Positions 11,018 through 22,331 of a stretch of DNA of 64,000 nt are shown here, in pieces. The notes beneath the pieces were generated by a model. The model was not told where the DNA came from and searched no databases. It saw nothing but the letters and a program-made list of their open reading frames with translations. The translations under genes and the position numbers were made by a program. Position 1 is the first letter of the stretch, and every line of letters starts with the position of its first letter. Source of the DNA: Holothuria scabra (taxonomy: Eukaryota > Echinodermata > Holothuroidea > Aspidochirotida > Holothuriidae); the NCBI GenBank assembly GCA_037179385.1, contig CM074200.1, positions 35,777,884 to 35,841,883 on the forward strand, given 5' to 3'.

Positions 11018-11871
11018 GAAGAGGGTCTGCTCCGTGGGTTATCTTCAAGGTAATCAAAATTGCCCTATTAATGAAAATGATGATAGTTCAGTCCCTAGAA
11101 TTTACTTAGTAACAAAAAATTAATAATTTAAGGTTAATAAATAATTTGCAGTGACAAGTTAATGATTCGTTATAACAAATAAATAGTGGAGGCATTTTTT
11201 AACAAAAAAAATATCTTGAGTTAGAAAAAGGGTTAGGAGCACATGATCTCGAATATTTTTTTTTTTCATCGTAGCTTCTAGTAACAAGCCTGTAGCGTAC
11301 TATAGAGGCCTAACAACTTACTTCAACATCAGTGTGGACATTACGCTAACGAGTTACGTTGAAAATTTTCAAGTGGTCCCATCGGAATTTTATTTGGGGA
11401 CGTATAAAATACACGCTAGTACAAGAGACTTCTCGCTTATATATATATTATATCTGCCTATTTGTTTGTCTGTCTGTCTGTGCCTGCCCCTGTAGATTCG
11501 TCCGTCCGTCAGTCTAGGCAGAAGAGTGGGTAGATCATGGGCGTAACTCATGGGAAGTTTTGGGGTGAATTGCCCCCAAAGCGCAAAATGCAACTCTGGC
11601 CCTTCAGATAGACGGAACTAATCTTGTCAGAAAACATTTACGTGCGTTGTGGTCATTGAGTCCGGAAGTATTGCACATTCGACTTGCTTCGATTCAATTT
11701 GTCACCTGGCGCCCTCTAACCTTCGGACAAGCCTAAACCACATGACTATACCTTACTCCCTGCCGGAAAATGCCGTCTTATGCAAACATATATACATACA
11801 TAGCCTACACCCCAACTTGGTCGATAACCAAAGAAAGGATCATTCAGTAAGCTAATGCAAAGGTTATTAAC
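11018..11871. other. Gene-free spacer
   Basis: Holds AT-rich motifs like those at 9150-9262, a CTGT/CTGC run at 11466-11485 and a GGGCGTAACTCATGGG patch near 11538 that resembles a decayed transposon end. No coding signal. Confidence 0.5.
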
Positions 11872-11879
11872 TGTTCGTG

Positions 11880-13819
11880 CAGTGGCGTAGCTACTGGGGG
11901 GGGGGGGGCAGGGGGGGCAACTTACCCCCCTGGAAAAATTTTTGGGGAAATTTGATGGATCTTCTTATTATTACAAACATTTCACAAAATTTTCGTTAGA
12001 ATAAGAAATTGTGAGACATTTCTCATACATAATTCGTATTTTCATGCAACAAATTACCTCAGATTTTCTCAGTGTCGCATGAACCGGCCCAATTCGCGTT
12101 CCACAGAAATGTCGTCGCGTAGCAGATTGAATGTTCTCTTGTGCTTGTATACGCACGGGGGTTATGATAAGTGCATTTCAGTGCACAGGAAGCTGTTATT
12201 CAGGTGATACTTTGGGAATTTATCAGTTAAAGGATGTGAAAACTGACAAGTCACTACCGTAGACCCCCGAGGTTGTTATGTTCTTCTACAAGCTAGCAGT
12301 AGCTGTACGATTTTACTCTGTGTACATAACGATGGATCGGGCTGAAACAATCCATGGCCAACGATAAACTTAAAGTTAATCTAGAAATTAGAATTAACGG
12401 GATCCGTTGGCACACTTAGATTTTGTTACTAATCCTTGGAGACTTACAAGCTAGTTCAGGAAAATAGCTTTCTGCTCACTTTCAGTGTAGCAATAAATGG
12501 ACAATGAGTACCTTGTACTGCTTTTCTCACAGGATATAATGTGTGATCGAGCAACTATTAGGCCTCCTTAGTGGCGTGCGAAGGGGAGACCATTGGGCCA
12601 TGCCCCCCCCCCCCCCGCCTCACAGATGCCATTTTTTCTTTGTTCTTAAAAATACGTAGTCTAACTTTATTAACACAGATTTTACTTCAAAAGATAGCAT
12701 ATGTGGCACCAAATTGCTTATAAGGACACCCAATTTTTCAAAATTTTTCAAAGGGGAAGGATGCAAGGTCTTTCAGTGATGCCATTTTTTTTAATTCCTA
12801 CAAATAGACCTATGCAAATTCTGTCAAATTCCAATTTTTACTTAAAAAGGTAGACTCTGTTTCCCACTGGTGGCATCGATAAAAAAGACTACATGTTTAG
12901 ATTCTCTTTAGAAGGATAAATACGCTATTTTGACCATCTGAGGTGTCTGATTTTTCGAAATTTTCTTTACGCTCCGCGCCAACCAATGGTGGCGCTTCGC
13001 TCGGTCTGTTGGGCAAAATTACATATTTGGAGTAAAATTAGCTCTTAACTCTCTGATCACTTTGCAGTTTGTGAACATATTTTGAAGTGAGCATTTTATT
13101 GCAAACGACAAAAGAAGAAAGCGACTGGCTAGATTCTTCGTATTAGCCTGGAAAATGCTATTTCCGGCCTTCTAAGGGGTCTGATTTTTCCAAATTTTCT
13201 CTACACTCCGCGCCAACCAATGGTGGCGCTCCGCTTAGATAATCTTTATGACAAAATAACATTTTGTGGCCAAGAAAAACCACAAATACCGATCAATGCT
13301 CTTTTATTTGGACTTCTAAAAGTGTGCAAATTTAATGACAAGTTTTACTTCGTAAGGTAGCATAAATGGCATAAGAGTGCATGTAAAGACACAAAAGTTT
13401 CAGTTTTATCCTCATGAACCACCACGATTCAAATTTTAACACTGTTCTTGTCAAAGTTGAAAATCTTGCACCATTTTGCATGTAGGCTCCTTGAAAACGT
13501 CAAAAAATTTCCCGACACCCCTTCCCTTAGACCATACTGCATGTCCCTCCCCATTCAGAGAAATCCTGTGTACGCCACTGCTTTAGTACATACAAATAAA
13601 CCAGATACTGTTTACCAAAATAATATACTTTGTTATTTCCGATTGCTCTATGTTTTACTTTAAGATTAAAATACAGGTAATATTACAAAATGACATGGTA
13701 ATGTTGTTATACTTGTAAATTTGCATATTTTATATGAAATACATACACATTGACCGGGAAAAGTTTTGGGGAAATTTCATACCTTTGCCCCCCTTGAAAA
13801 AATCCTAGCTACGCCACTG
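11880..13819. mobile_element. hAT-type element, 1.94 kb, perfect 8-bp TSD
   Basis: The termini are CAGTGGCGTAGCTAC on the left and GTAGCTACGCCACTG-type (read outward) on the right. They are bounded by identical 8-bp duplications TGTTCGTG at 11872-11879 and 13820-13827. CAGTGGCG termini plus an 8-bp duplication are diagnostic of hAT. G/C homopolymers sit just inside the ends. No transposase frame is seen, so it is non-autonomous. A second, related element appears to be nested at 12570-13580. Confidence 0.85.
12570..13580. mobile_element. Nested hAT-like element with internal 232-bp duplication
   Basis: The left end is TAGTGGCGTGCG and the right end reads CAGTGGCGTACAC on the other strand. A C run lies just inside the left end. 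Internally, CGCGCCAACCAATGGTGGCG occurs at about 12975 and 13207, inside two copies of a block about 232 bp apart. Flanking bases do not form a clean duplication, so the boundary is approximate and the element may be old. Confidence 0.55.
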
Positions 13820-13827
13820 TGTTCGTG

Positions 13828-14150
13828 TCTTGCTGCAAGATAAGAAGCAAGTTCGTTTCAATTTTCCTCAAAATAACAATCTCGGAACGACTCTTTTACA
13901 TACTATCGGTGAATAGCGATTGATATAGCCTAGCACCGAAAAAGGCTTACGTGTTAGTGTTTTACATGGATGTCCTTTTGAGCTTCATAGTCCTGCTACC
14001 ATCTCGCCTCCTTCCATCTCAATCAAGTTCTGTTTGATCAGTGGCAGTTTCCCCTGCTTCCGACTAACATACTGCCATTATAATGACGTAACCTGCCCCC
14101 CCCCCCCACCGGAAGCTACGGCGTAAAACCTCTACTATAAATCATATCAG
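13828..14150. other. Spacer
   Basis: Includes a C run at 14095-14107. Nothing else is recognised. Confidence 0.5.
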
Positions 14151-14490
14151 TTTAAAGGAAAACATTGCGTTTGTTTCACAAGGAAATTTCTTCAATATTT
14201 CAATTTTTTCAATATTTATTGGCAAAGAGAGACTACTAATTAAAAATAAGGCAGTATGGTAGCCTTCTTTTTAAGAAATAAGTTTCCCTCCGATAGAAAT
14301 TTAGTTGTTTGTTGCTCAAAAATAATTTGTTTACCCCCAGACTTTCAACATTCCAAAAGATGCAACTTCCATAACTCTTCTTGTGCAAAATATGTTGAGG
14401 ATATGAATCTATAGCTGGGATTTATTGTTGAGGCTGAATGATTTGATAATGCTATGTTAAAGCATTTTAAACGCAACGTTTCCCTTTAAA
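14151..14490. mobile_element. REP-N: TTTAAAGG MITE, 340 bp
   Basis: The left TTTAAAGGAAAACATTGCG and the right end, read on the other strand as TTTAAAGGGAAACGTTGCG, are clear inverted repeats of about 22 bp. TTAA lies at both borders (14152-14155 and 14486-14489). The terminal TTAAAGG is shared with REP-A, REP-E, REP-I and REP-M. Confidence 0.75.
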
Positions 14491-16463
14491 TCAAATCCAG
14501 CCATGGAAATAGTACCATGGAGGTTGTTAATTCTTTCATGCTCCAATTTAAATGTTGCCAGTAACTGTTCCGCATGCCCCTCTTGTGGTTAGACCAAGGG
14601 GATTCAGTGTTACTAACAGTGTCAAAATAGACTAAGAATGATTAATTTATAAACTTGTAAATTATCAGTTTCTCCTGAAGCCTGACTAATACATGATAGA
14701 ATGGTTTGTCTATACAGATGGGTTTCCAAATGGCAAACCTCAGTTTAACCATAAAGACAAAGAAGTCTGCAGAAATAAGGTCCACGGGGCGGTAAAGACC
14801 CTTTGATCACATGGACCAACCCCGTGACTCTCTTAGGTTTAGTTTATCTGTGGACAAAAAAGGTCTCCGGATCAAGGGCGTTGATTTGGGGGGGGGGGGT
14901 TGGGACAGGGGGGACAATTCTCCCCCTTTTGGGGTGGAGGCGACACTTACATAAAAGCCACAACCTACTTTTTGTGACCTGACACTTAAAAGTTAGGTAC
15001 TTTCAAGAAGACTATACATGTAGGTTCTGAAGGTGATCTTTACCGATTACAATCGATTTTCTTTATAAATAATTCCACGTGTTTGCTTTGCAATACAAAT
15101 CCCCACAATTTTCGCGCGCTCCGTGCGCTGGCAGTTTCATTCATGTTATTCTTTCACTTGCATAACAAACATACATTATTCATCGGCCCCTAAGATTATG
15201 TCGTTTGTTCGTGTGCGTAGGGCAACAGGGGATGTTATGTCAAGGAGCACAACATTTATTCCTATTTGGTACGTTTAGCTCCTTGAGGGAGCAGAAGTCC
15301 TCTGGGAGTAAATGTTTGGTTTTCGCCCCTTGGCTCTTCGCCAGAGAGTCGAGGGGACATTTTAGAAAAAAGGAGCACATTATTTATGAATTTGAAGACG
15401 AGGAATCGTCCCCTATGTTTCAATGAAATCTATTCGACCATTTCGTATTTAGACCATTATCAGAGAAGTAAAATCACACTGACATTTGCTGGATTTCATT
15501 TCATTTATTCGAAGAGACATCAGTCTGAATCGAATAGGAGGAACCGACACCTCTATCGATCTGTCTGCAGATAGTGTAAGGTGAGATGTCTTTCGAACGG
15601 AAATCTTTTAATTTTTTTTGTATTAACCATCTTACATCTATGCAACGGTGTCAAACGGTAGCAACAGTGGGTACCACTCCCCACCCCACCCCGATATTTA
15701 ATTTTCCTGCAGATTGACGTGTGCTTTTGATCAATTCATAGATTAATTTTACCTTCTTTCATTACAAATGGTTCCTTACTATTAGATTTTTTGCACAAGG
15801 CTTCGCAAGCTATGACATAGTGACAAATTCACATTGGTCGTAGTGCGTTTAAGTAATTTTGCATCCGGGCCCCTTCTCTTAGACACCCAGTGGAGAAGCT
15901 ACAGGGGGCAGACGGCTCTGAAAAATACAGATTTATAAAATTTGCCATTTGTGAAACCATTTGTGAATCATCTTTGTGGTTTTGACAACTCAGAAATTCC
16001 AAATTCTCGACAATAAAAACTTCGAATTTGTCATTATTTGTTTCAAAAACAACTTCTCGCGCGCTCAGCGCACGGCAAATTGCAATTCCTAAGCAGTAGT
16101 GCTCCTTCATACCCTTCTGTTTGGTAAATTTTTCCGCGTTCTGGAAGTGATAAAATCGGAAATTTGCTATATGTGGCCCGAGATGATCAAGTGCCACCGG
16201 TAACTGCAGTGATATTTTCATAAATTTTCTTTCATAAAATTCCAAATTTTCTCCACTTAAAGCTCTTGACTCAAAAAAATTCGTGCCTCATTTTGTCGAC
16301 ATTGGATAACATTATATACGACACCGATTTTGGGTCGCCTCTCAGTCTCAGATTTGTCCAAAGGAAATGCAAATTCTTCAGTAATCCCCCAACTTTTCAC
16401 ATTTCCTTACAGGATCCAAACCTTTGTGCAATACCAGCTCCATATTTTCAACTGTTCGAAAAA
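14491..16463. other. Gene-free stretch, probable decayed transposons
   Basis: A GGGCGTTGATTT followed by a G run (14876-14901) looks like the start of a transposon with homopolymer near its end, but I cannot find its partner. CGCGCGCTC(C/A)G patches at about 15112 and 16057 are related to each other. A minus-strand frame of 138 codons at 15829-16245 resembles no family I know and is not supported as a gene. Confidence 0.4.
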
Positions 16464-17481
16464 CAGTGGCGTCACCAGACTTTTCATTCTAGGGGGCATT
16501 GAGGGCACAACGGTTTTACAGGGGCACTGCTAGACTCCAGTCATGGCGCTGGAGGCGCCACTAAGCTCAAAGCGCGAGGTTTTACGGGTGGGGTGCAGGG
16601 CCCGCCTCAGGGCTCCTGGTGGGGTCCAGGGGCGAACCCCTTGAAGCTCCTGGATTTTAGCGTGTTTGTGAGCTGTCGTTATTTAAGGGTAATTTTATTG
16701 ACTTAACAATGGTCTAAAAATTACCTCCAGGAGTCCAGGTTAACTTCAACTAAGATTTGCGGTAAAAAACACGGATTCAACTACCAAGAACGGATCCGCC
16801 TGACATTTTGGAAAAGGGGTAGATGAACCATAGAGAAAGAAGTTGATGGGCAGTTCGATGTGAGTTTTGGCGGGGATCCAGGGGACGAAGCCCTCGGAAG
16901 CTCCTGGGTTATGGCGTATTTGTGAGGTATTAAAGTTGATTGTCTTTACGCTGGTCTAAAATAACGTACAGGGTAACTTCAAGTGAGATATTTCACTTTT
17001 GGTAACAACACTAACGTTAGTGAAACTACTATCAAGAGCGGATCCCGCTGACATTTTGAAGAAGGTGAGCTGAACTAGGAAGAGAAAGAGAATGGAGTTA
17101 ATGGGCAATAAGATGTGACCCTTTTAAGGAAAAATGTAGGCCTAATCCTTCTTGAAGGGTTACCTGGGTTGTGTGCCACCTTCAATTGACGTAGTCGGAA
17201 GTGTGAAGAAAATTTCCAAAAAACGCATACCCTCAGAAAGGCGGATATGGCATGTCCCAAGTTTTTTGCGATATTTTTCATTTGGAAAACATGAAAATTT
17301 ACTTTTCTTGCCAACAGAGGAATCGAATCCTACAAAATCCATAGTCACACTCTGACTACAGAAGACATATTTCTTTTTTGGAAAATCTTAAATCTCAGAT
17401 TGGGGGCACACGGGGGTCACACGGGGGTCACACGATTTTTCAGGGGGCACGTGCCACCCTGCCCCCTTGGCGACGCCACTG
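16464..17481. mobile_element. REP-hAT2 copy 1, non-autonomous hAT, 1.02 kb
   Basis: The left end is CAGTGGCGTCACCAGAC and the right end reads CAGTGGCGTCGCCAAG on the other strand. Flanks are TCGAAAAA and TCAAAAGG, a worn 8-bp duplication at best. A second copy at 46909-47956 aligns over most of the length and has a perfect duplication, which supports the boundaries. Internally, a block with GGGTCCAGGGGCGAA, AGCTCCTGG and TTTGTGAG occurs twice. No transposase. Confidence 0.85.
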
Positions 17482-17901
17482 TCAAAAGGGGGAAGGAATT
17501 TCAGCACGCGCCGCAAATTATGACCCTATTTAGTACAGTGGTGTTTATACTTATTTGGATGCTTGCTCATTACCCCGTCCCCCTTCCAGAAAAAAAGTCT
17601 GGGAGACACCTTACCAGGACAGTAGAAAATTTTACGCCAGATGTCCCACACACTTTGAAAATCAAATTGAAGCTCCTGCTCAGGCCGAATAAGTACATTA
17701 CAGTTGGGTCAGGGTTGAGAGCATGTGGGGAAGGCAAAGGGATGGCTACAACTGTGGTAAACTCCCCATCTTTCCCTGATGCCCAGCCCACCACTGGCAG
17801 TTGTGCGTCCCACGAGAAGCTGTCAAAGGATGTTAATGGTACTCATTTTTGATTTTTTCCGAGTGGGGGTGTCAGCCGCATTTTTATCCCCAAATTGCCA
17901 T
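17482..17901. other. Spacer without recognised feature
   Basis: Two overlapping open frames on opposite strands (17400-17852 and 17570-17794) have no motif and are not supported. Nothing else is seen. Confidence 0.45.
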
Positions 17902-20245
17902 CTGTTAACATAACATAACAGGTTGAAGGGCAAAGAAGGGTCAAGGCCCCATAAGACGCCCTGAAGTCCAAGTCCTAATCAAAAGTCAAACCACCAAACC
18001 TGCTTATACAAATTAAGTACAATGTCCTTACTAAAATTGATGACTTCAAATCCCCAGTAATTACAACACCCAGATCTTTCTCAAAGGTGACATTACTTAA
18101 AACGCTACCATTCAAGTTATTATCATAGCTAAAACTTTTAAGACCAAATGAAGGAATTTACAATTATTATCCGCCTTAAAAGACGTTTGCCAAGTCTGAG
18201 ACCAAGAAAATAACCTATCCAGATCTTTCTGTAGCAGTAAGGCATCATCCAAAATGCTAATCTTCCTATAAAGCTTAGTATCATCGGCAAACTTACTTAT
18301 GCAAGATGTAAGAGAACTATCAATATCATTGATGAAAATTAAGAAAAGAAGTGGGCCAAGGACAGAACCCTGTGGTACTCCACTTGTGACTTCTTTCCAA
18401 GAAGAGGGGTTACCATTGACAGCAACTCTCTGAGATCTACCATGAAGTCACGAATTTATCCAATCAGCGGAATTGTCCTGAACCCCTAACCTATGCAGTT
18501 TAACCATTAGCCGACCTAATGGAACTTTATCAATGGCATTTGAAAAGTCAAGGTAAATCACACCAACGCCATACCCAGAATCAAGGGATGAAGAGACATC
18601 TTCAAGAAAGATCATTAAGTTAGTAACACAAGATCTGCTTGGCAGGAAACCATGCCGTGACAGATCAAGTAACTCATTATGTAAAAGATACTTAAGTAAA
18701 CTATCCTTAATCAAAGATTCCATAACTTTGCACCCAACACTGGTTAAACTGACAGGCCTGTAATTGCAAGGCATACTTCTATCCCCCTTCTTAAAAAATG
18801 GAATAACATTTTCTACCCGCCAGCCAGTAGGAACAAAACTCAAATCCAGACACTTCTGAAAAATGATGGAAAGAAGAACTGACAAAATCTCAGAGCATTC
18901 ACGTAAAATGGCTGAGTGGACCTCATTTGGCCCAGGGGCCTTACTAGCCTCCAAACTCTTTAAGTTTCTACAACCTGTTCCTCCGAAAAAATGATAACTG
19001 ATTGAAGAAGAGATATAAGAACCCCTACAAGTCATCAACAAAGATGACTCCTTAGTTAAGACGGATACAAAATAGCCTCATTTAAAAAGTTAGCCATATC
19101 CTGACGGTCACTAACCAAAGTTTTATCATCACATTTAAGAGGCCCCACACCCTCCTTAAGTTTATGCTCAGACCTCACATAGGCATTCAAAGATTTGAGG
19201 TTTATCTTAACCTCCTTGGCCAACTGCTTTTCAAACCTATTTCTGTTTCATTAACCAAATTTTTAACAAAGAGTTCCTGCTCCTTGTAAGCTGCTAAGTT
19301 ACCTGGGCTTTTACTGTCCCTTATAGCGACGTCAACACTTACGTTTCTTCCTAGTTGCTCTAAGAACCTCTCTAGAAATCCAAATAGGCCTATCTTTAAC
19401 CACAGCTTTCTTACGTGGGATACACAACTTTTTGTGTCAGAAACAATATCCAGGAAAACGCCCCAGGCCTCAGCACAGGGCCGAAGTGAGACAAACGGTG
19501 TGTGGTTAAAAGCTCCTTAGCACGAGTAAAGTTAGCCTTGCTGAAATGTAAAACTGAGTTTTGTCATTACCATTATGATTGCTGAAACAACGTAACTCAA
19601 AACAAGTAAGGTCATGGTCACTGGACCCTACCTTATACCACCATTATAGCTACATTTCTAACCATGTTGTCTTCAGTAATTAACACCAAATCAAGGCAAT
19701 TATCCTTACGAGTGCGAAACACAATATGCTGGGTAACTGAAACCATTCGAGTCGGGCATAACCTCTAGAAAATCCCTCCTATGCAGCCCACTAGTACAGG
19801 AATATCAATCAATATCAGGAAAGTTAAAATCCCCACACACAACAGCACTTTTGGAAGAAACTTTCCAAACAATTTGGAACAAACTCTGATTATTCCCAGC
19901 GCAAGAATTTGGTTAACGACAAACAATACCGACAAGCAAGGGGTGCAATACTTATTGCTAAAGCTAATTTCACACCACAAGCAGTTAGAGGACCCACGTA
20001 CAGGAAAAGATGCTGGTGACTTCAACACAATTTATACTATCCTTGCAAAGAGTAAAACCCCTCCACCTCTACCACTGACAGTATCAGTCCTATCTTGCCT
20101 GAAAATTTTGTACACAGGAACCTGAATTCCAGAGTTGCTGACCTCACTATGGAGCCATGTTTCGGTAACTCCAATATATGTCTGCACTGTATATGGAAAT
20201 CTGTTCAAGAAACTCTTCAAATATTGTTAGAAATGAGGATTATCG
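17902..20245 (-). mobile_element. CR1-like LINE copy A, decayed, internally deleted
   Basis: The minus strand carries, in order, apurinic endonuclease remnants and a reverse transcriptase. Endonuclease marks are VTETWLH, GRGGGVLLF and a GDFNFPDIDW motif in another frame near 19820-19850. The RT has KAPGPN, NYRPVSLTS, LDFSNAIDKVP, SGVPQGSVLGP and the FADD catalytic box. The 3' end is a short TGTTA-type repeat tail at about 17902-17921, as in CR1 elements. Compared with copy B (21476-22331), about 480 bp of the 3' coding end is missing at a sharp junction near 17999. Frameshifts and stops throughout show it is dead. CR1 group placement is from motifs, not a search. Confidence 0.85.
18150..19041 (-). 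pseudogene. Reverse transcriptase core of LINE copy A
   Basis: Minus-strand translation shows the RT fingers and palm in order: KAPGPN (about residue 35 of the 197-codon frame), IPFFKKGDRS, YRPVSLTS, HGFLPSRSC and YLDFSNAIDKVP. A TGA at 18448-18450 interrupts the frame where related elements have a tryptophan-like residue. Downstream of it the same frame goes on with GVPQGSVLGP, INDI and FADD. One catalytic aspartate pair is thus still readable beyond the stop. The start of the open frame is arbitrary because the 5' side is frameshifted. It encoded target-primed reverse transcription and is now inactive. Confidence 0.85.
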
Positions 20246-20456
20246 CCACAACACTTTTCACCTCGTTTCCTTTTCTTTTTTTGTGTGGGGTGGGAGGTTC
20301 AACAAAAAGCCTATATTTGTTACAGGTGCGTAAATTTGGTTAGTGGAATGGGGTGGGGCAAAAAAATCCAACGGCAGGCCTAACCCTGGATTGTGCCTTA
20401 GTGGAATCGTCTATAAGCAATCCACCCACACGAATGCAAGCACACATGTCTACAAA

Positions 20457-21302
20457 GGTTACCGGTCGTTTCGCCCCCTTGCCAGTTCGCCCCCAACCAG
20501 TTCGCCCCGGTCGTTTCGCCCCCTTGCCAGTTCGCCCCGTAGTGGAAGTCGTTTCGCCCCCAACGAGGAGGTCGTTTCGCCCCCAAATACTTATGAGAAT
20601 GACATCGAATAAACTGACCTTTAAATGCAGTTTTTTTGTAGTTGTCATAACGGAAATTTTAAAAAAGTTACGACAGTTGGCCAGAATGTAACAAAAACCA
20701 AGTCAAGTAAGGATGGATGACGCACCAACCAGTCATATGTTAAGTTGACCTCGTATTCTCTTGCACGGTCCAGAATTAAGTTTCACAGGCAAGTTTAGCA
20801 TTTTTTTAAATCATTTTCAGTTTTTGCGCCATTTATTGGAAATTTTAAATAGAACTAAACAAAACAACCACAAAATATGATGTGCTAACGTTTACACAAT
20901 GAAGCAAACGAACGATGTAGCAACGATAACGCAGATAGAAAGCTTACATCAGTACTATCAATCATAATCAACACAATTAACACTCAACAATTGCGCACGA
21001 GCGTACGGTAACGTTATGAGTCGTACAAATGAACAACTTGTTTCACCTTTAAAAATGAACTCAATCTCATCTGAAAAAGAGAATTAAGTGAGAAACTTCC
21101 CTTCGTGGACATCGTTTGTTCTAAAACATTCGCTTATTGTAAAGGGACCTGCTTCAGAAAGATTAGGGGGCGAACCGGTAGGTCTTTGGGGGCGAACTGG
21201 CAGGTCTTAGGGGGCGAACTGGTTTATTCTTGGGGGCGAACTGGTATTTAGGGGGCGAACTGGTTGGGGCGAACTGGCAAGGGGGCGAAACGACCGGCTA
21301 CC
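20457..21302. mobile_element. Mutator-like MITE with modular GTTCGCCCC repeats, 846 bp
   Basis: The left end GGTTACCGGTCGTTTCGCCC and the right end, on the other strand GGTAGCCGGTCGTTTCGCCC, form long inverted repeats. They are bounded by a perfect 9-bp duplication GTCTACAAA (20448-20456 and 21303-21311). Nine-base duplications are typical of Mutator-like elements. Each arm is built of repeated modules (CAGTTCGCCCC and GTCGTTTCGCCCC), five or more per arm. The centre is AT-rich and non-coding. Frames within it are by-products of the modules. Confidence 0.85.
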
Positions 21303-21475
21303 GTCTACAAACACATACACACTCACACAAACACGCACATAAACGGCAAACTGACGTTTTCTGGAAGCTCTAAAGGGGTACATTTTGTTGTTTATCCTGC
21401 ATGTTGTTTTCTGCCTGGATCAACACTGAATGTTTTCCACTAATGGTGGCGATCGAACCCCTCCAGGATCTACGC

Positions 21476-22331
21476 CATATAACATAACTTAACAGGTTGA
21501 AGGGCAAAGGAGGGCCAAGGCCCTATAAGATGCCCTGAAGTCCAAGCCCTAAAAAGTCAAACCACCAAAGCCAAGTTGACAACAGCCCCAAATCAGATTC
21601 TACCACAGCCATGGAAAAACTTGTCAATGTTAACCTTAAAGCAGTGAACTGACGGGGAGTTAACTACCCAATCTGGTAGACAATTCCACTCGTTGACAAC
21701 TCTATGGGAGAAACTAAACTTCCTAATGTCAAGCCTTGCAAAAGGCTTTTCCAGCTTTGCCCACGCACTCGAGAATCACTTTGAACCCTTAAATAACTAG
21801 AAGTCAGAAGGGGATTCCTTTCACAAAGAAACTTGTAAACGTGGAACATGTCTCCCCTAATCCTTCTCAGCTCCAAACTGGTAAGCCCAAGATGTTTAAG
21901 CCTAGAATGATAAGGTAAATTTCTCACCTCAGGTATAAGGCGAGTGGCTCTCCTCTGAACTTGCTCTAAAAGAAACTTGTCCTTTTCATAGAAGGGACTC
22001 CAAGCCTGAGCTGCATAGTCGATATGGGGTCTTACCAACTGCTTATACAAATTAAGTACAATATCCTTACTAAAATTGATGAAATTCCTCTTGATCAATC
22101 CAAGCACTCTATTAGCCTTTGCAGCAGTGGCTGCACACTGCCTTGATGACTTCAAATCCCCAGTAATTAGTAATTACAACACCCAGATCTTTCTCAAAGG
22201 TGACATTACTACCATTCATGTTATAATCATAGCTAAAACAAAAAGCAAAATGCTTATTTTCCAAAAGAGCTTAGTATCATCTGCAAACTTACTTACACGA
22301 GATGTAAGAGAACTATCAATATCATTGATGG
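21476..22331 (-). mobile_element. CR1-like LINE copy B, 5'-truncated
   Basis: Same family as copy A, sharing the 3' end with the repeated TTAACATAAC-type tail and the GTTGAAGGGCAAAG block. The minus-strand frame 21664-22155 gives the RT thumb and C-terminal part, including YKQLVRPHIDYAAQAWSP and LLEQVQRRATRLI. This is the piece missing from copy A. Homology to copy A stops abruptly near 22331, a 5' truncation typical of incomplete reverse transcription. The sequence beyond is unrelated. Confidence 0.85.

Noticed and set aside
15829..16245. 138-codon minus-strand frame as a gene
   Set aside because: No motif, signal peptide or domain pattern, and it lies in a transposon-rich stretch. Its length is not surprising for chance in 64 kb.
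20340..20691. Overlapping frames with repetitive Pro/Ser/Arg or Gly/Asn composition
   Set aside because: They are translations of the GTTCGCCCC modules of the Mutator-like element on both strands.
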